Positions 8,209 through 15,966 of a stretch of DNA of 64,000 nucleotides are shown piece by piece. The notes below the pieces were generated by a model. The model saw only the letters and a program-made list of their open reading frames with translations, was not told where the DNA came from and made no database searches. Source of the DNA: Clostridia bacterium (GTDB taxonomy: Bacteria > Bacillota > Clostridia > Christensenellales > CAG-917). Position numbers and translations under genes: made by a program. The stretch lies in assembly GCA_017553325.1 (NCBI GenBank), contig JAFZMH010000008.1, positions 1-64,000 on the forward strand, in the 5' to 3' direction. Within the stretch, counting starts at the first letter, position 1. The number at the start of each line of letters is the position of its first letter.

Positions 8209-8599
8209 AGTCCACATTGCCTTTTTCTATGATTTCAAAATCTTCATTATCAACATAGAAAGAAGTTCTGTCTTCAAAAATCAACAAGCTTTGAGTTTTG
8301 CCAAGCTTCCAAAGTTCTCCAACCATTCCTTTGTGAACATTGTGAGACAAATATTCTTCATTATCGTTTATCAGTTTAACTTTGTCGTATTCTATCGCTG
8401 GTTGTATAACTTTCAAATCTACTTCTTTGATCGGTATGCCGATTGAGTCCGCATGAGTGATCGGATCGGAAAAATACACGAGCCAACATCCCTCGATATT
8501 GCGCGGGTCAAGGATTGTGCCACGCATACCTTTGTGCACGCCTTCTTTTGCGTATTTTTCTTTTTCAACTACAACTTCAACATAATCGTATTCTCGCAT
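8195..8599 (-). CDS. Tandem DUF4926-like (KOW-like) protein, possible immunity or antitoxin partner
   Basis: The 134-residue protein holds two copies of one small domain, residues 3-66 and 69-130. Both have the pattern YDxVxx...VHKGMxG followed by a strand with a bulky YF/IFE core, as in KOW/SH3-like folds. From memory this resembles DUF4926, often found beside DUF6883 genes. The start overlaps the stop of the upstream gene (TAATG), and its GGAGG ribosome binding site lies inside that gene's last codons, so the two are made together. An immunity or antitoxin role is inferred from the arrangement and unproven. Confidence 0.6.
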   Translation of the reverse strand: MREYDYVEVVVEKEKYAKEGVHKGMRGTILDPRNIEGCWLVYFSDPITHADSIGIPIKEVDLKVIQPAIEYDKVKLINDNEEYLSHNVHKGMVGELWKLGKTQSLLIFEDRTSFYVDNEDFEIIEKGNVDYERI

Positions 8600-9189
8600 T
8601 ATATTTTACCTCCATAAGGTGTGACAAGCAGGATTTCGCCATCTGGATAAACCATCCATATTGATTTGAACGTCACTGATTCCAATTTGTCTTTTCTTGG
8701 CAGAGTTATTTCAATACATATTTTTTGTCCGTATGTTGACAATGATTCCAAAGTGAAATTGTCTAAAGCATATTTCTCTTTTGCTTGTTTTTCATATTCG
8801 TTTTTTAACCATTCTGAATCACAGTATTGGTATCCCCAAGATTCAAACAATCCTTTTTTATCATCAACTATTTGATAGACAAAAATATATTTTGAAAACT
8901 TTGCCAATGAGCATTCAGCGACAAAGTTGATATTGTTTACAGGTTCAACCGTGCAATGACAGTTTGGATGTAGTGGATATTCAGGCATATTGTTTCTTGG
9001 GAAACAACAACCGTTTAGATTGAGACACGTTGGGCAATGCATCCCAAGACTTAGTGCTGATAGGACAATATTTACTGTTTTTGTCTCCGGAGTGTAAGCC
9101 GGGGAAGACCCTTCATGTATCCATCTGACCCAATTCGCATTTGAAAACAGCCGCAAAGTATCTCGTTTTGCGTCATCAAGACTTTTCAT
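8599..9189 (-). CDS. MuF/DUF6883-like protein, possible toxin
   Basis: The ATG at 9189 follows GGAGAAA and gives 196 residues; an ATG at 9204 lies before that site and is less likely. Residues 50-80 hold a Cys/His cluster (CPTC at 52-55, CC at 61-62, HPNCHC at 74-79). HPNCxC is typical of the end of phage Mu gpF (MuF) domains, which occur in polymorphic toxins. Residues 100-196 resemble DUF6883 (SWGYQYCDSEWL, then IWMVYPDGEILLVTPYG). No phage genes lie nearby. A toxin role is inferred from the MuF-like motif and the coupled small partner; enzymatic activity is unknown. Confidence 0.6.
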   Translation of the reverse strand: MKSLDDAKRDTLRLFSNANWVRWIHEGSSPAYTPETKTVNIVLSALSLGMHCPTCLNLNGCCFPRNNMPEYPLHPNCHCTVEPVNNINFVAECSLAKFSKYIFVYQIVDDKKGLFESWGYQYCDSEWLKNEYEKQAKEKYALDNFTLESLSTYGQKICIEITLPRKDKLESVTFKSIWMVYPDGEILLVTPYGGKI

Positions 9190-9368
9190 ATATATTTTCT
9201 CCATATATTATTTTTTTGTCAATTATTTTTGGCATAATAAAAGTGAATGATATGCTCACTCACTTGAATGTTGAATATTGATTTGACAACAAAAGTATAC
9301 AACGCAGAAAAGACAAATTGCAATGTATTATGCCAACTTTTTTCTTTTGCCAAAAATCAAAAAGGGTA

Positions 9369-9409
9369 TTGACATTATCCCGTTTTTAATTGATAATATT
9401 ATTATCAAT
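9369..9409 (+). promoter_or_regulatory. Promoter of the rubrerythrin gene with Fur/PerR-like palindrome
   Basis: TTGACA (9369-9374) and GATAAT (9392-9397) are 17 bases apart. ATTGATAAT-ATT-ATTATCAAT (9389-9409) is a perfect 9-3-9 palindrome covering the -10 region and start site. The TGATAAT/ATTATCA arms are those of Fur and PerR boxes, although the usual centre is one base, not three. Peroxide- or iron-responsive repression of a rubrerythrin is expected biology. Confidence 0.75.
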
Positions 9410-9434
9410 AAAACCTATATAGGAGATAATTATC

Positions 9435-9980
9435 ATGAAAAAATGGAGATGCACCGTTTGTGGTGAAATCGTAGAATCTGACGTCCGTCCGGACAAGTGC
9501 CCACGCTGTAAAGTCCCGGGTGAAAAGTTTGTCGAGGTCGTAGAAGACCAACTCGACTGGGCGGCAGAGCACGTCCTCGGCGTCGCAAAGGGCGTTGACA
9601 AGGAAATCCTTGACGGACTCCGCGCAAACTTCGAAGGCGAGTGCAGTGAAGTCGGTATGTACCTTGCAATGGCAAGAGTCGCTCACAGAGAGGGCTATCC
9701 GGAAATCGGGCTCTACTGGGAAAAGGCTGCATGGGAAGAGGCAGAACACGCCGCAAAATTTGCGGAACTCCTCGGCGAAGTCTTGACAGATAGCACAAAG
9801 AAGAACCTTGAAATGCGCGTCGCCGCAGAAAACGGCGCAACAGCAGGCAAGACTCAACTAGCCAAGCGCGCGAAGGAACTCGGCCTTGATGCAATTCATG
9901 ACACAGTGCATGAGATGGCACGCGACGAAGCCCGCCACGGCAAAGCATTAAAGGGTCTTTTGGAAAGATACTTTAAATAA
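9435..9980 (+). CDS. Rubrerythrin with N-terminal rubredoxin (NADH peroxidase type)
   Basis: This 181-residue protein carries a rubredoxin domain first (C6, C9, C22, C25), then a ferritin-like diiron four-helix domain (residues about 45-181) with [26 protein letters not shown] and [13 protein letters not shown]. This order is the reverse of classical rubrerythrin and matches the clostridial reverse rubrerythrins that reduce peroxide with electrons from NADH. It protects an anaerobe from oxygen. It has a clear promoter, a Fur/PerR-like palindrome and its own terminator. Two truncated copies of its last codons occur downstream (12209-12313 and 12803-12856). Confidence 0.93.
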   Translation: MKKWRCTVCGEIVESDVRPDKCPRCKVPGEKFVEVVEDQLDWAAEHVLGVAKGVDKEILDGLRANFEGECSEVGMYLAMARVAHREGYPEIGLYWEKAAWEEAEHAAKFAELLGEVLTDSTKKNLEMRVAAENGATAGKTQLAKRAKELGLDAIHDTVHEMARDEARHGKALKGLLERYFK

Positions 9981-9997
9981 TATATAATATTATTTAG
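9973..9997. repeat. 3' end repeat of the rubrerythrin gene, copy A
   Basis: The 25 bases covering the last codons, stop and following AT-rich tail (starting TTTAAATAATATATAATA, ending in TTATTTA) recur exactly at 12849-12873 behind the third rubrerythrin fragment. Identity that extends beyond the stop codon shows that the gene end and its flank were copied together. Confidence 0.8.
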
Positions 9998-10019
9998 CAT
10001 TAAGATAGTACTATTTATG

Positions 10020-10053
10020 ATGTAGGAGTTTTTATGTGGCTCCTACATTTTTA
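10020..10053 (+). terminator. Terminator of the rubrerythrin gene
   Basis: ATGTAGGAG pairs with CTCCTACAT across a 12-base loop, followed by a T-run. The rest of the 350-base gap up to 10334 is AT-rich and holds a weaker ATTGC/GCAAT hairpin near 10150 and the promoter at 10275. Confidence 0.88.
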
Positions 10054-10274
10054 TTGTTAAATTTGACAGCTTTTATAGAGAATTAGTATACAATTTTTCA
10101 TATTCAGTTCATTATTAATAAAACATAAATGTTAAAAAAATTAAAAAATCATTGCACGAAGGCAATGGTTTTAAATTTATGTTGATGGGGGAGGGGCTTT
10201 TTGACTGTGTGCGTTTTCGCCGATGCCCTATAAAAGGCCTTCACTATGGAATAAAGCCTTCTTGTTGATTAATA

Positions 10275-10303
10275 TTGACAAAGTGGTTGCTGTTTAGTAT
10301 AAT
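10275..10303 (+). promoter_or_regulatory. Consensus promoter of the zinc-ribbon gene pair
   Basis: TTGACA (10275-10280), a 17-base spacer and TATAAT (10298-10303) match the sigma-A consensus exactly. It is followed by an AGGAGG ribosome binding site before the ATG at 10335. Confidence 0.85.
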
Positions 10304-10334
10304 GTGTTAAATTTTAAACAGGAGGGTTGTTATC

Positions 10335-10739
10335 ATGCAATATAAAAAATGCCCTATATGTGATCTCAATTATATTAAAGATGGGCAAGAGATTTGTGAT
10401 GTCTGCTCAAAAAAAGCGGTCTACGGAATTACAAATCCCCAGAGACCGCAACTTGGATTGGAATACTGCACGTGCACGGTCAAAAATGAACCCTCTATGC
10501 ATAGAGGATTGTTTGGGTATAAAGCATATATTAATAATATATGCGTAGGAATTGTTTTTGCAACGGTAGACAAAAGAACCCCAGCCTATAATTGCTGCGA
10601 ATTGTCATATTATCCTGAGTTTTTTAGCCAATTTGGAGAATGGCACAGAATTAAATCAAATGGAGAAAGAATTAGATTTGCTTATTTAGAAGACAAAATC
10701 AAAAAAGATAGAAGTTATACATTTATAATAGACAAATAA
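10335..10739 (+). CDS. Zinc-ribbon hypothetical protein
   Basis: The 134-residue protein starts with two Cys pairs (CPIC at 6-9 and CDVC at 21-24), a likely zinc ribbon. The rest is an unrecognised mixed domain rich in aromatic residues. AGGAGGG precedes the ATG. It lies 17 bases before a two-TM protein gene and both are notably AT-rich compared with the ribosomal genes, which suggests recent acquisition as a pair. The block sits between the intact rubrerythrin gene and a rubrerythrin fragment. The function is unknown. Confidence 0.7.
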   Translation: MQYKKCPICDLNYIKDGQEICDVCSKKAVYGITNPQRPQLGLEYCTCTVKNEPSMHRGLFGYKAYINNICVGIVFATVDKRTPAYNCCELSYYPEFFSQFGEWHRIKSNGERIRFAYLEDKIKKDRSYTFIIDK

Positions 10740-10756
10740 AATTGGAGTTTATAGTT

Positions 10757-12007
10757 ATGACGGCAAATTATTATTTTCAGCATTTTGTTCTCAAAGAGGA
10801 CATGGAAAAACTTGATCATGATACTTTAAAAAGTATTATTTTAAATAATGATGAAAAGAAGGCAAAGGATATTTTTATTGATGCTCTATGTAGGGCTAAT
10901 TTAAGTATGTTTAAAGATATGTATAAATTCAAGTGTGAATTTATAACAAATAAAGAATTGCCAGTATTAGTTTATTATTTTGATGATGTTGTAAATGGAT
11001 TTCAAGCAGTAAGTGAGTGTTATGCAGCAATTGTTGTTGTGGGAAATAAAATAGAGTATTACGGAGTAGAATATTCATTTGGAGATTCATTAGTTTTAGG
11101 CCAAATGAAAGGAAATACTCATTGTAATTATGGCTTTTATTCCATGTCAGATATGCAAAAGATTATTGAACGCGTAATTAAAATGGAGTTGGATAAAGAC
11201 ATAAAAAAAACTAATAATGTAAATAATGAGCCGAAGAAGAATAGCGTTGAGCAACAAGCTACTATTAGCCCACAAACAAGTAATAATTCTGGAGCGGGGA
11301 TAAAGAGCAATAATAAAACAGTTGGAAAAAAACAAATGGATACTCCAATTGATGTAAAAAAACAATTTGGGCAACAAATTGTTTACATAAAAAAGATACA
11401 AAAGTCAATAATAGCTGTTTTTGTTTTATTATTGTTATTTACTTTTATTTTTTCAATAAGTGTGCCAGTTACTAAAAATAATTCGTTGCCTAAGGAAACT
11501 GATGCTTTATCCACAAAGTTAACAAGTCTTGATTCAACCGCTAAAACTTATTGCAATTATAAAGATAATCATTATTATATATATCAAAAAGTAGATGGAT
11601 CAATTAAAGTTTATGAATTTTCCAATTTGTCAGCATATTCAAGTGGATCAAGCGTGGCAAGAAAAGGGTGCGCCACAAGTTCGGATATTAAAAAGTATTT
11701 TGGGAACAATGTGGTATCAGGTAAACCGAGTACAGCATTTGTATTGCCTGCTGTAATTCCTGTAGGAATAGTTTTTTATTTATTGTTTACAGGGATTATA
11801 GTTTCATTAATTATAGTATTACACAAGAGAGCAAAAGAATTGATTTTTAAACTAAATAAATTAGATAAACAGTTTGTTGATAATCTAAACAAATATAAGA
11901 ATGGAGATATTATCAAGAGTGAATATAATAGAACAGAAAAGCTATTATTCTCACAAAACATAATGGATGATAGTAAGGCGAAAAGCTTGTTTAGGTTGTT
12001 CTATTGA
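10757..12007 (+). CDS. Two-TM hypothetical membrane protein
   Basis: The ATG at 10757 is favoured because TTGGAG nine bases before it makes a ribosome binding site; the alternative TTG start at 10742 overlaps that site. The 416-residue product has a cytoplasmic-looking N-terminal domain (1-150), an Asn/Lys/Gln-rich linker (about 153-200), a TM helix near 218-240 (AVFVLLLLFTFIFSISV), an external domain of about 95 residues, a second TM helix near 340-365 and a charged C-terminal tail. No family was recognised. It is very AT-rich and co-transcribed with the zinc-ribbon gene before it. Confidence 0.75.
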   Translation: MTANYYFQHFVLKEDMEKLDHDTLKSIILNNDEKKAKDIFIDALCRANLSMFKDMYKFKCEFITNKELPVLVYYFDDVVNGFQAVSECYAAIVVVGNKIEYYGVEYSFGDSLVLGQMKGNTHCNYGFYSMSDMQKIIERVIKMELDKDIKKTNNVNNEPKKNSVEQQATISPQTSNNSGAGIKSNNKTVGKKQMDTPIDVKKQFGQQIVYIKKIQKSIIAVFVLLLLFTFIFSISVPVTKNNSLPKETDALSTKLTSLDSTAKTYCNYKDNHYYIYQKVDGSIKVYEFSNLSAYSSGSSVARKGCATSSDIKKYFGNNVVSGKPSTAFVLPAVIPVGIVFYLLFTGIIVSLIIVLHKRAKELIFKLNKLDKQFVDNLNKYKNGDIIKSEYNRTEKLLFSQNIMDDSKAKSLFRLFY

Positions 12008-12062
12008 TTTAATAATGGTATGGTTTACAAAGGTTTAATAATACGCTATAATATAAAAAACG

Positions 12063-12132
12063 TTGTCAAATTTGACAATAGTTTTAATAAAAAAAGGAAT
12101 AATTGTTAATACTTTGTCAAAGGTATTGTCAA
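12063..12132. repeat. TTGTCAAA palindrome and direct repeats
   Basis: The 16-base perfect palindrome TTGTCAAATTTGACAA (12063-12078) is followed by two more TTGTCAAA copies at 12114-12121 and 12125-12132. They lie in the AT-rich gap after the two-TM gene, just before the rubrerythrin fragment. The spacing suggests a protein binding array or a recombination site; nothing identifies the protein. Confidence 0.6.
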
Positions 12133-12208
12133 AATTTTCCTAAAAAACTAATACATAAAATAGTGGAAAACCCCTACTAAACAGTACAATTTTTGACATG
12201 AGTATCTT

Positions 12209-12313
12209 AAGGAAGGCCTTGATGCAATCCATGACACTGTTCACGAGATGGCAAGAGACGAAGCACGCCACGGCAAGGCACTCAAGGGCCTCCTTGACAG
12301 ATACTTCAAGTAA
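12209..12313 (+). pseudogene. Rubrerythrin 3' fragment, copy B
   Basis: Thirty-four codons and a stop encode [20 protein letters not shown] and then [14 protein letters not shown], the C-terminal tail of the rubrerythrin at 9435-9980. Over the last 33 codons, counting the stop, 82 of 99 bases match and only one residue differs (E to D), so the divergence is nearly all synonymous. The fragment must derive from a gene that evolved under selection before truncation. There is no 5' part, start codon or ribosome binding site. It closes the AT-rich block and precedes a small lipoprotein gene. Confidence 0.9.
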
Positions 12314-12328
12314 TAAAGGAGCGGTGTT

Positions 12329-12727
12329 ATGAAAAAAAGAATAGTAGTTTTTGTGCTCGTTGTGGCACTTATTGCCGTTGTAGCATCCTGCCTTGTGGCG
12401 TGCAATATGTTCAAAGAGATCAAACTTGACGAAGTCAAAGCCAATCTCGAAAACGCAGGCTACGAAGTGATTGTGATGAGCGGCAGTGAATATTGCAACA
12501 GCGACAAAAACGAACACAACTTGTATGAAACGGATTTGAACACATATCTTGAAGCGCACAAAGGCGGCGATAAGATTTTCATCTTCTTCTTTACGGACAC
12601 AAGCACCGCTTCTCGTCAGAAAGAGTTTATGTTCAACTTTGACGCCGACGCAACGTACGACGGACAAAGCAACGAAGTCGTTTATTACGCCACAAAACAA
12701 GCTCGCAAAGACGCCGGTTTGGGCTAA
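12329..12727 (+). CDS. Small lipoprotein of unknown function
   Basis: The 132-residue protein has a Lys/Arg start, a hydrophobic stretch and a lipobox (VASC, C21, or LVAC, C25). The mature part of about 105 residues has no recognised domain; it contains GGDKIFIFFFTDTSTA. GGAGCGG precedes the ATG and a good terminator follows. It is bounded exactly by two rubrerythrin 3' fragments (ending 12313 and starting 12803). Confidence 0.75.
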   Translation: MKKRIVVFVLVVALIAVVASCLVACNMFKEIKLDEVKANLENAGYEVIVMSGSEYCNSDKNEHNLYETDLNTYLEAHKGGDKIFIFFFTDTSTASRQKEFMFNFDADATYDGQSNEVVYYATKQARKDAGLG

Positions 12728-12765
12728 TAAACTTGACGAGAATTGAACTGTCAACAGTAAACAAA

Positions 12766-12797
12766 AGGATTTGGAGAAATTCCAAGTCCTTTTTTTT
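12766..12797 (+). terminator. Terminator of the small lipoprotein gene
   Basis: AGGATTTGGA pairs with TCCAAGTCCT (one G:T pair) around a 5-base loop, followed by a run of T residues. Confidence 0.88.
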
Positions 12798-12802
12798 GCA
12801 TA

Positions 12803-12856
12803 GAAGCGAGACACGGCAAGGCACTCAAGGGACTTCTCGACAGATATTTTAAATAA
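12803..12856 (+). pseudogene. Rubrerythrin 3' fragment, copy C
   Basis: Seventeen codons and a stop encode [17 protein letters not shown], the end of rubrerythrin. The 3' flank after the stop matches the flank of the intact gene exactly for about 16 further bases, unlike copy B. The fragment starts abruptly right after the lipoprotein terminator, with no start codon. A CGGAGG/CCTCCG terminator follows. Confidence 0.88.
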
Positions 12857-12891
12857 TATATAATATTATTTAATTTAAAACATTGATTTTA

Positions 12892-12922
12892 AAGCGGAGG
12901 TTAATATGCCTCCGTTTTTTAT
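12892..12922 (+). terminator. Terminator after rubrerythrin fragment C
   Basis: CGGAGG (12895-12900) pairs with CCTCCG (12909-12914), followed by six T residues. It is in the same place relative to the gene end as the terminator of the intact rubrerythrin, but the sequence differs. Confidence 0.85.
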
Positions 12923-12988
12923 TTTGATTTGAAAAATAATTATTGCGTATTTGTTTTCCGTTTGTTATCATAAAATAGTGGTGCGCAG

Positions 12989-14350
12989 ATGAAAAAGTTT
13001 ATTCTCATTGTTTTGACCGTATTGTTGTTTGCGGTGATGTTTACCGCCTGCGACTCCTCTTTTGATGGGGAGGATTTTGTCATGAGCAGTGGGATCGCAT
13101 ACAAGGCAAACGGTTATCTCCGCGAGCAAGACGGCGAATTTGAAATCGCAAACAATTTTGAAATGCGTTTTGACAAAAAGACGTTCAAGGCGAAGTTCAA
13201 TCGCATTGTCATCAATTATTCGTCCACAAAACCGCTGAAAGTATCAATAAAATACAGGCATGGGCTGATTGACAAGACGGATAGTTTTTATTTGGAAGCA
13301 GGGGACAATGTTCCTTTTTGCGGGTTGATTGCAAAATATACAAAAGGCAAAAAGGCAAATACTCTGTACGGCATAGTGATTGATTCTTGCGACGGCTCAA
13401 GCGCAAAGATTCGCATCAACTCGGTCTCAACCGAAACAGTCTCAAAAATAAACGACAATGTCTACTATCTCGAAAACGAGAGATACAAAATCGGCATAAA
13501 CCTCAAATGGGGCGGCGGAATCAGCTATATCGAGGACAAGGCGGAGCGTCAAAGCGGACTTGGCAATCTCATCAACAGCCACGACACGGGGAGACTTATT
13601 CAGCAATCCTATTATGGCACGCCCGGAAACGGCGCGTATGTGCCGGGAGAAGCGTTCAGTCAGAAGTGGCCGTACAATCCGGTGCAAGGCGGGGATCAAT
13701 TTGGCAATTCGAGCAGGCTCATAGACTTCAGAATCGAAAAGGACAGAGTGTATGTCAAGTCGCAACCGCAAGATTGGTCCAAGAACAACAAATTGACTCC
13801 AAGCTATATGGAAAACACATATTTTATAGGCGACGACTATATCAAGGTGGACAACAGATTTGTGGACTTCTCAGGCTGGGAACATATAAAACGCGGACAG
13901 GAATTGCCGGCTTTTTATACCGTGAGTTATCTCGACAAGTTCGTTTTCTACAACGGAGACGAGAGTTGGACGGACGGAGAATTGACAATAAAAAGCGATT
14001 TGCCGTTTTGGGGGCCATACGTTGACCAATGCACTTTTGCATTTGATGATTCAAACACGGAGCGTTGGTGCGCCTGGATTTCCGACGAGATCAATTATGG
14101 GATTGGAATCTATGTGCCAAATGTCGAACAGGTGTGCGCGGGAAGATATGAGTATGACGGCTCAAAAGATGCAAGAGCCAACTCCACCAACTATGTTTCA
14201 CCGGGGAGCAAACTGAAAATTGTCTCTTTTGTGCCTATTGAGTATAGCTATATGATTACTTGCGGAAGCGTAGGCGAGATACGCTCAATCTTCAAAGCCA
14301 ACAAGGGTTTTGCCACCAACGCATCCCTCGATGAATTCGCGCAAGAATAA
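12989..14350 (+). CDS. Lipoprotein of unknown function (453 residues)
   Basis: The signal peptide ends in a lipobox FTAC (C21). The mature protein looks all-beta, rich in Trp, Tyr and Gly, with segments such as GKKANTLYGIVIDSCDGSSA and KWGGGISYIED that recall carbohydrate-active or carbohydrate-binding beta-sandwich folds. No catalytic motif was recognised. Spacing from the upstream terminator and a bidirectional terminator downstream make it a single-gene unit. It is probably a surface protein facing polysaccharide; this is a guess from composition. Confidence 0.72.
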   Translation: MKKFILIVLTVLLFAVMFTACDSSFDGEDFVMSSGIAYKANGYLREQDGEFEIANNFEMRFDKKTFKAKFNRIVINYSSTKPLKVSIKYRHGLIDKTDSFYLEAGDNVPFCGLIAKYTKGKKANTLYGIVIDSCDGSSAKIRINSVSTETVSKINDNVYYLENERYKIGINLKWGGGISYIEDKAERQSGLGNLINSHDTGRLIQQSYYGTPGNGAYVPGEAFSQKWPYNPVQGGDQFGNSSRLIDFRIEKDRVYVKSQPQDWSKNNKLTPSYMENTYFIGDDYIKVDNRFVDFSGWEHIKRGQELPAFYTVSYLDKFVFYNGDESWTDGELTIKSDLPFWGPYVDQCTFAFDDSNTERWCAWISDEINYGIGIYVPNVEQVCAGRYEYDGSKDARANSTNYVSPGSKLKIVSFVPIEYSYMITCGSVGEIRSIFKANKGFATNASLDEFAQE

Positions 14351-14385
14351 TAAATCCGTTGGCACAATCATAAGCTTATCCAACA

Positions 14386-14415
14386 AAAAATCCACCGTAC
14401 AATCGGTGGATTTTT
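14386..14415. terminator. Bidirectional terminator between the lipoprotein gene and rsmI
   Basis: AAAAATCCACCG pairs with CGGTGGATTTTT over 12 bp with a 6-base loop. The A-run and T-run serve both converging transcripts. Confidence 0.92.
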
Positions 14416-14447
14416 CAATAACAAACAGATGAAGTCTGTGAAGTCTG

Positions 14448-15254
14448 TTATTTCAAGTTTATTGCAACTTGATAGACGTCGTTTTTGGGGAGGCTGCGCT
14501 CTTGGGCGACGGTTTTGACGGCGGATTTTTGATCGTAGCCGAGGGCGAAATAGTGGCGCAGGTGGTCTTCGACGTTCATTTCAAGCAGAGGATTGGCCTG
14601 TTCGCTTGCGTCAACGATAAGCACGATTTCGCCGCGCTCTTCCGCGTGGAAGTCTTTTAGAGTTGTATCTTCAACACATTCGTGGACTTTGGTGAGTTCA
14701 CGGCATACGTGGACTGTTCTGTCGCCGAGTTCTTCAAACAGGAATCCCGCGGTCTTTACAAGGTCGTGCGGGGCGACATACATCACAATCGGAAGCCCCG
14801 TGTCTTTGACGCGCGAGATGAGAGCCTTCTTGTCGGCGGTCTTTTCGGGGAGGAAGCCAACAAAGGTGAAACCTTGTGCCTTTGTGCCACTCAAGGTTAT
14901 CGCGCTCGCAAGAGCGGTAGGGCCGGGGACAAGTTCTGTCTCCACGCCGAGTTTACGGCATTTTGCAATAAGTTCCGCGCCCGGGTCGGAGATTGACGGC
15001 ATACCTGCGTCCGTGATGATGGCAACGCTCTGTCCCGAGTGTATCATATCAACAATCTTGCCTGCCATTTCAACTTCGTTGAACTTGTGGTAGGCGACAA
15101 GTTTTGCCTTTATGTCAAAGTGGTTCAAGAGGGGCAGGGAGTGGCGCGTATCTTCGCACGCAATAACGTCCACGTTTTTGAGCGTGTCAATCGCGCGGAG
15201 AGTTATGTCGTTCAAATTGCCAATCGGCGTGCCAACGATAAATAGTTTTGCCAT
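14448..15254 (-). CDS. rsmI: 16S rRNA 2'-O-methyltransferase RsmI
   Basis: The 268-residue protein shows the tetrapyrrole methylase fold with FIVGTPIGNLNDITLRAID at the N-terminus, ACEDTRHSLPLLNHF and GMPSISDPG, all hallmarks of RsmI, which methylates the 2' oxygen of C1402 in 16S rRNA using S-adenosylmethionine. It is the last gene of rplI-trmN6-rsmI, 12 bases after trmN6, and ends at a bidirectional terminator. Confidence 0.96.
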   Translation of the reverse strand: MAKLFIVGTPIGNLNDITLRAIDTLKNVDVIACEDTRHSLPLLNHFDIKAKLVAYHKFNEVEMAGKIVDMIHSGQSVAIITDAGMPSISDPGAELIAKCRKLGVETELVPGPTALASAITLSGTKAQGFTFVGFLPEKTADKKALISRVKDTGLPIVMYVAPHDLVKTAGFLFEELGDRTVHVCRELTKVHECVEDTTLKDFHAEERGEIVLIVDASEQANPLLEMNVEDHLRHYFALGYDQKSAVKTVAQERSLPKNDVYQVAINLK

Positions 15255-15266
15255 ATTTCACCAAAT

Positions 15267-15965
15267 TCAGCGATATAATTCATTGAACGCGTCGGTATAG
15301 TTTCCGCCGTCGTCCATGACGTAGAGCGTTTTCGTCTCGAGTCCCACTTTTCCGCCTTTTTTCGCCTTGACGACGACGGTGTCCACGTCGAGCGAGGGCT
15401 TTGGGTAGACAAGCCACATAAGTTTAGGTTCAAGTCTGTTTGCGCCGAGCGCGCCGAAGAGGGAGGAGAGCCTGTCCACTTTGATTTCGGTCCACAATTC
15501 TCCGCCGTATTTGAGCGCAAAGCCCGCCGCTTTCACAAAGTCGTCAAGGGACGCAGCCCCTTCCTGTCTTGCGATGGAGCGTTCGTCCGTCGCTTCCGTC
15601 TGCTTGAAATAGGGCGGATTGCACAGCACCTTCGAAAACGAGCCGTGCTTCAACAACTTTTTATAGTCCTTGACGTCCCCCGTGAGGATTTGAAATCTGT
15701 CTTGCAAATCGTTGAGTTCGACGCTCTTTTTGCACATATCGGCGAGCGCGGGTTGAAGTTCCACCCCAATAACCGACTTTGCGTGCTTCTTTGTGAGCGC
15801 GATAAACCCGAGAACCCCCGAGCCGCACCCGAGGTCGAGTACGTCGTCCTTTGGGGTGATTGCAGCGAGGTTGGCAAGAAGCACGGAGTCCTGCGTAAAG
15901 CCGTAGCCGTCCGTGTCTTGATAGATGTTTACACCGCGCCCGAGGTCCGTGAGATACAGGCTCAT
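15267..15965 (-). CDS. tRNA(adenine-N6) methyltransferase, TrmN6/YfiC family
   Basis: This 232-residue class I methyltransferase has the SAM-binding motif VLDLGCGSGVLGF and the N6-adenine motif NPPYFK. The family includes enzymes that modify A37 of tRNA1(Val). YfiC genes commonly sit beside rsmI in Firmicutes. The start codon overlaps the rplI stop region (TGATATG), which indicates co-translation with L9. Substrate identity is inferred from the family. Confidence 0.88.
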   Translation of the reverse strand: MSLYLTDLGRGVNIYQDTDGYGFTQDSVLLANLAAITPKDDVLDLGCGSGVLGFIALTKKHAKSVIGVELQPALADMCKKSVELNDLQDRFQILTGDVKDYKKLLKHGSFSKVLCNPPYFKQTEATDERSIARQEGAASLDDFVKAAGFALKYGGELWTEIKVDRLSSLFGALGANRLEPKLMWLVYPKPSLDVDTVVVKAKKGGKVGLETKTLYVMDDGGNYTDAFNELYR

Positions 15966-15966
15966 A

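Noticed and set aside
8599..9189. Prophage remnant suggested by the MuF-like HPNCHC motif
   Set aside because: No capsid, terminase, portal, integrase or other phage gene lies nearby; a toxin-type reading fits better.
10141..10172. ATTGC/GCAAT hairpin as a second terminator after rubrerythrin
   Set aside because: The stem is short with weak A-T closing pairs, there is no active gene end beside it, and a good terminator lies at 10020.
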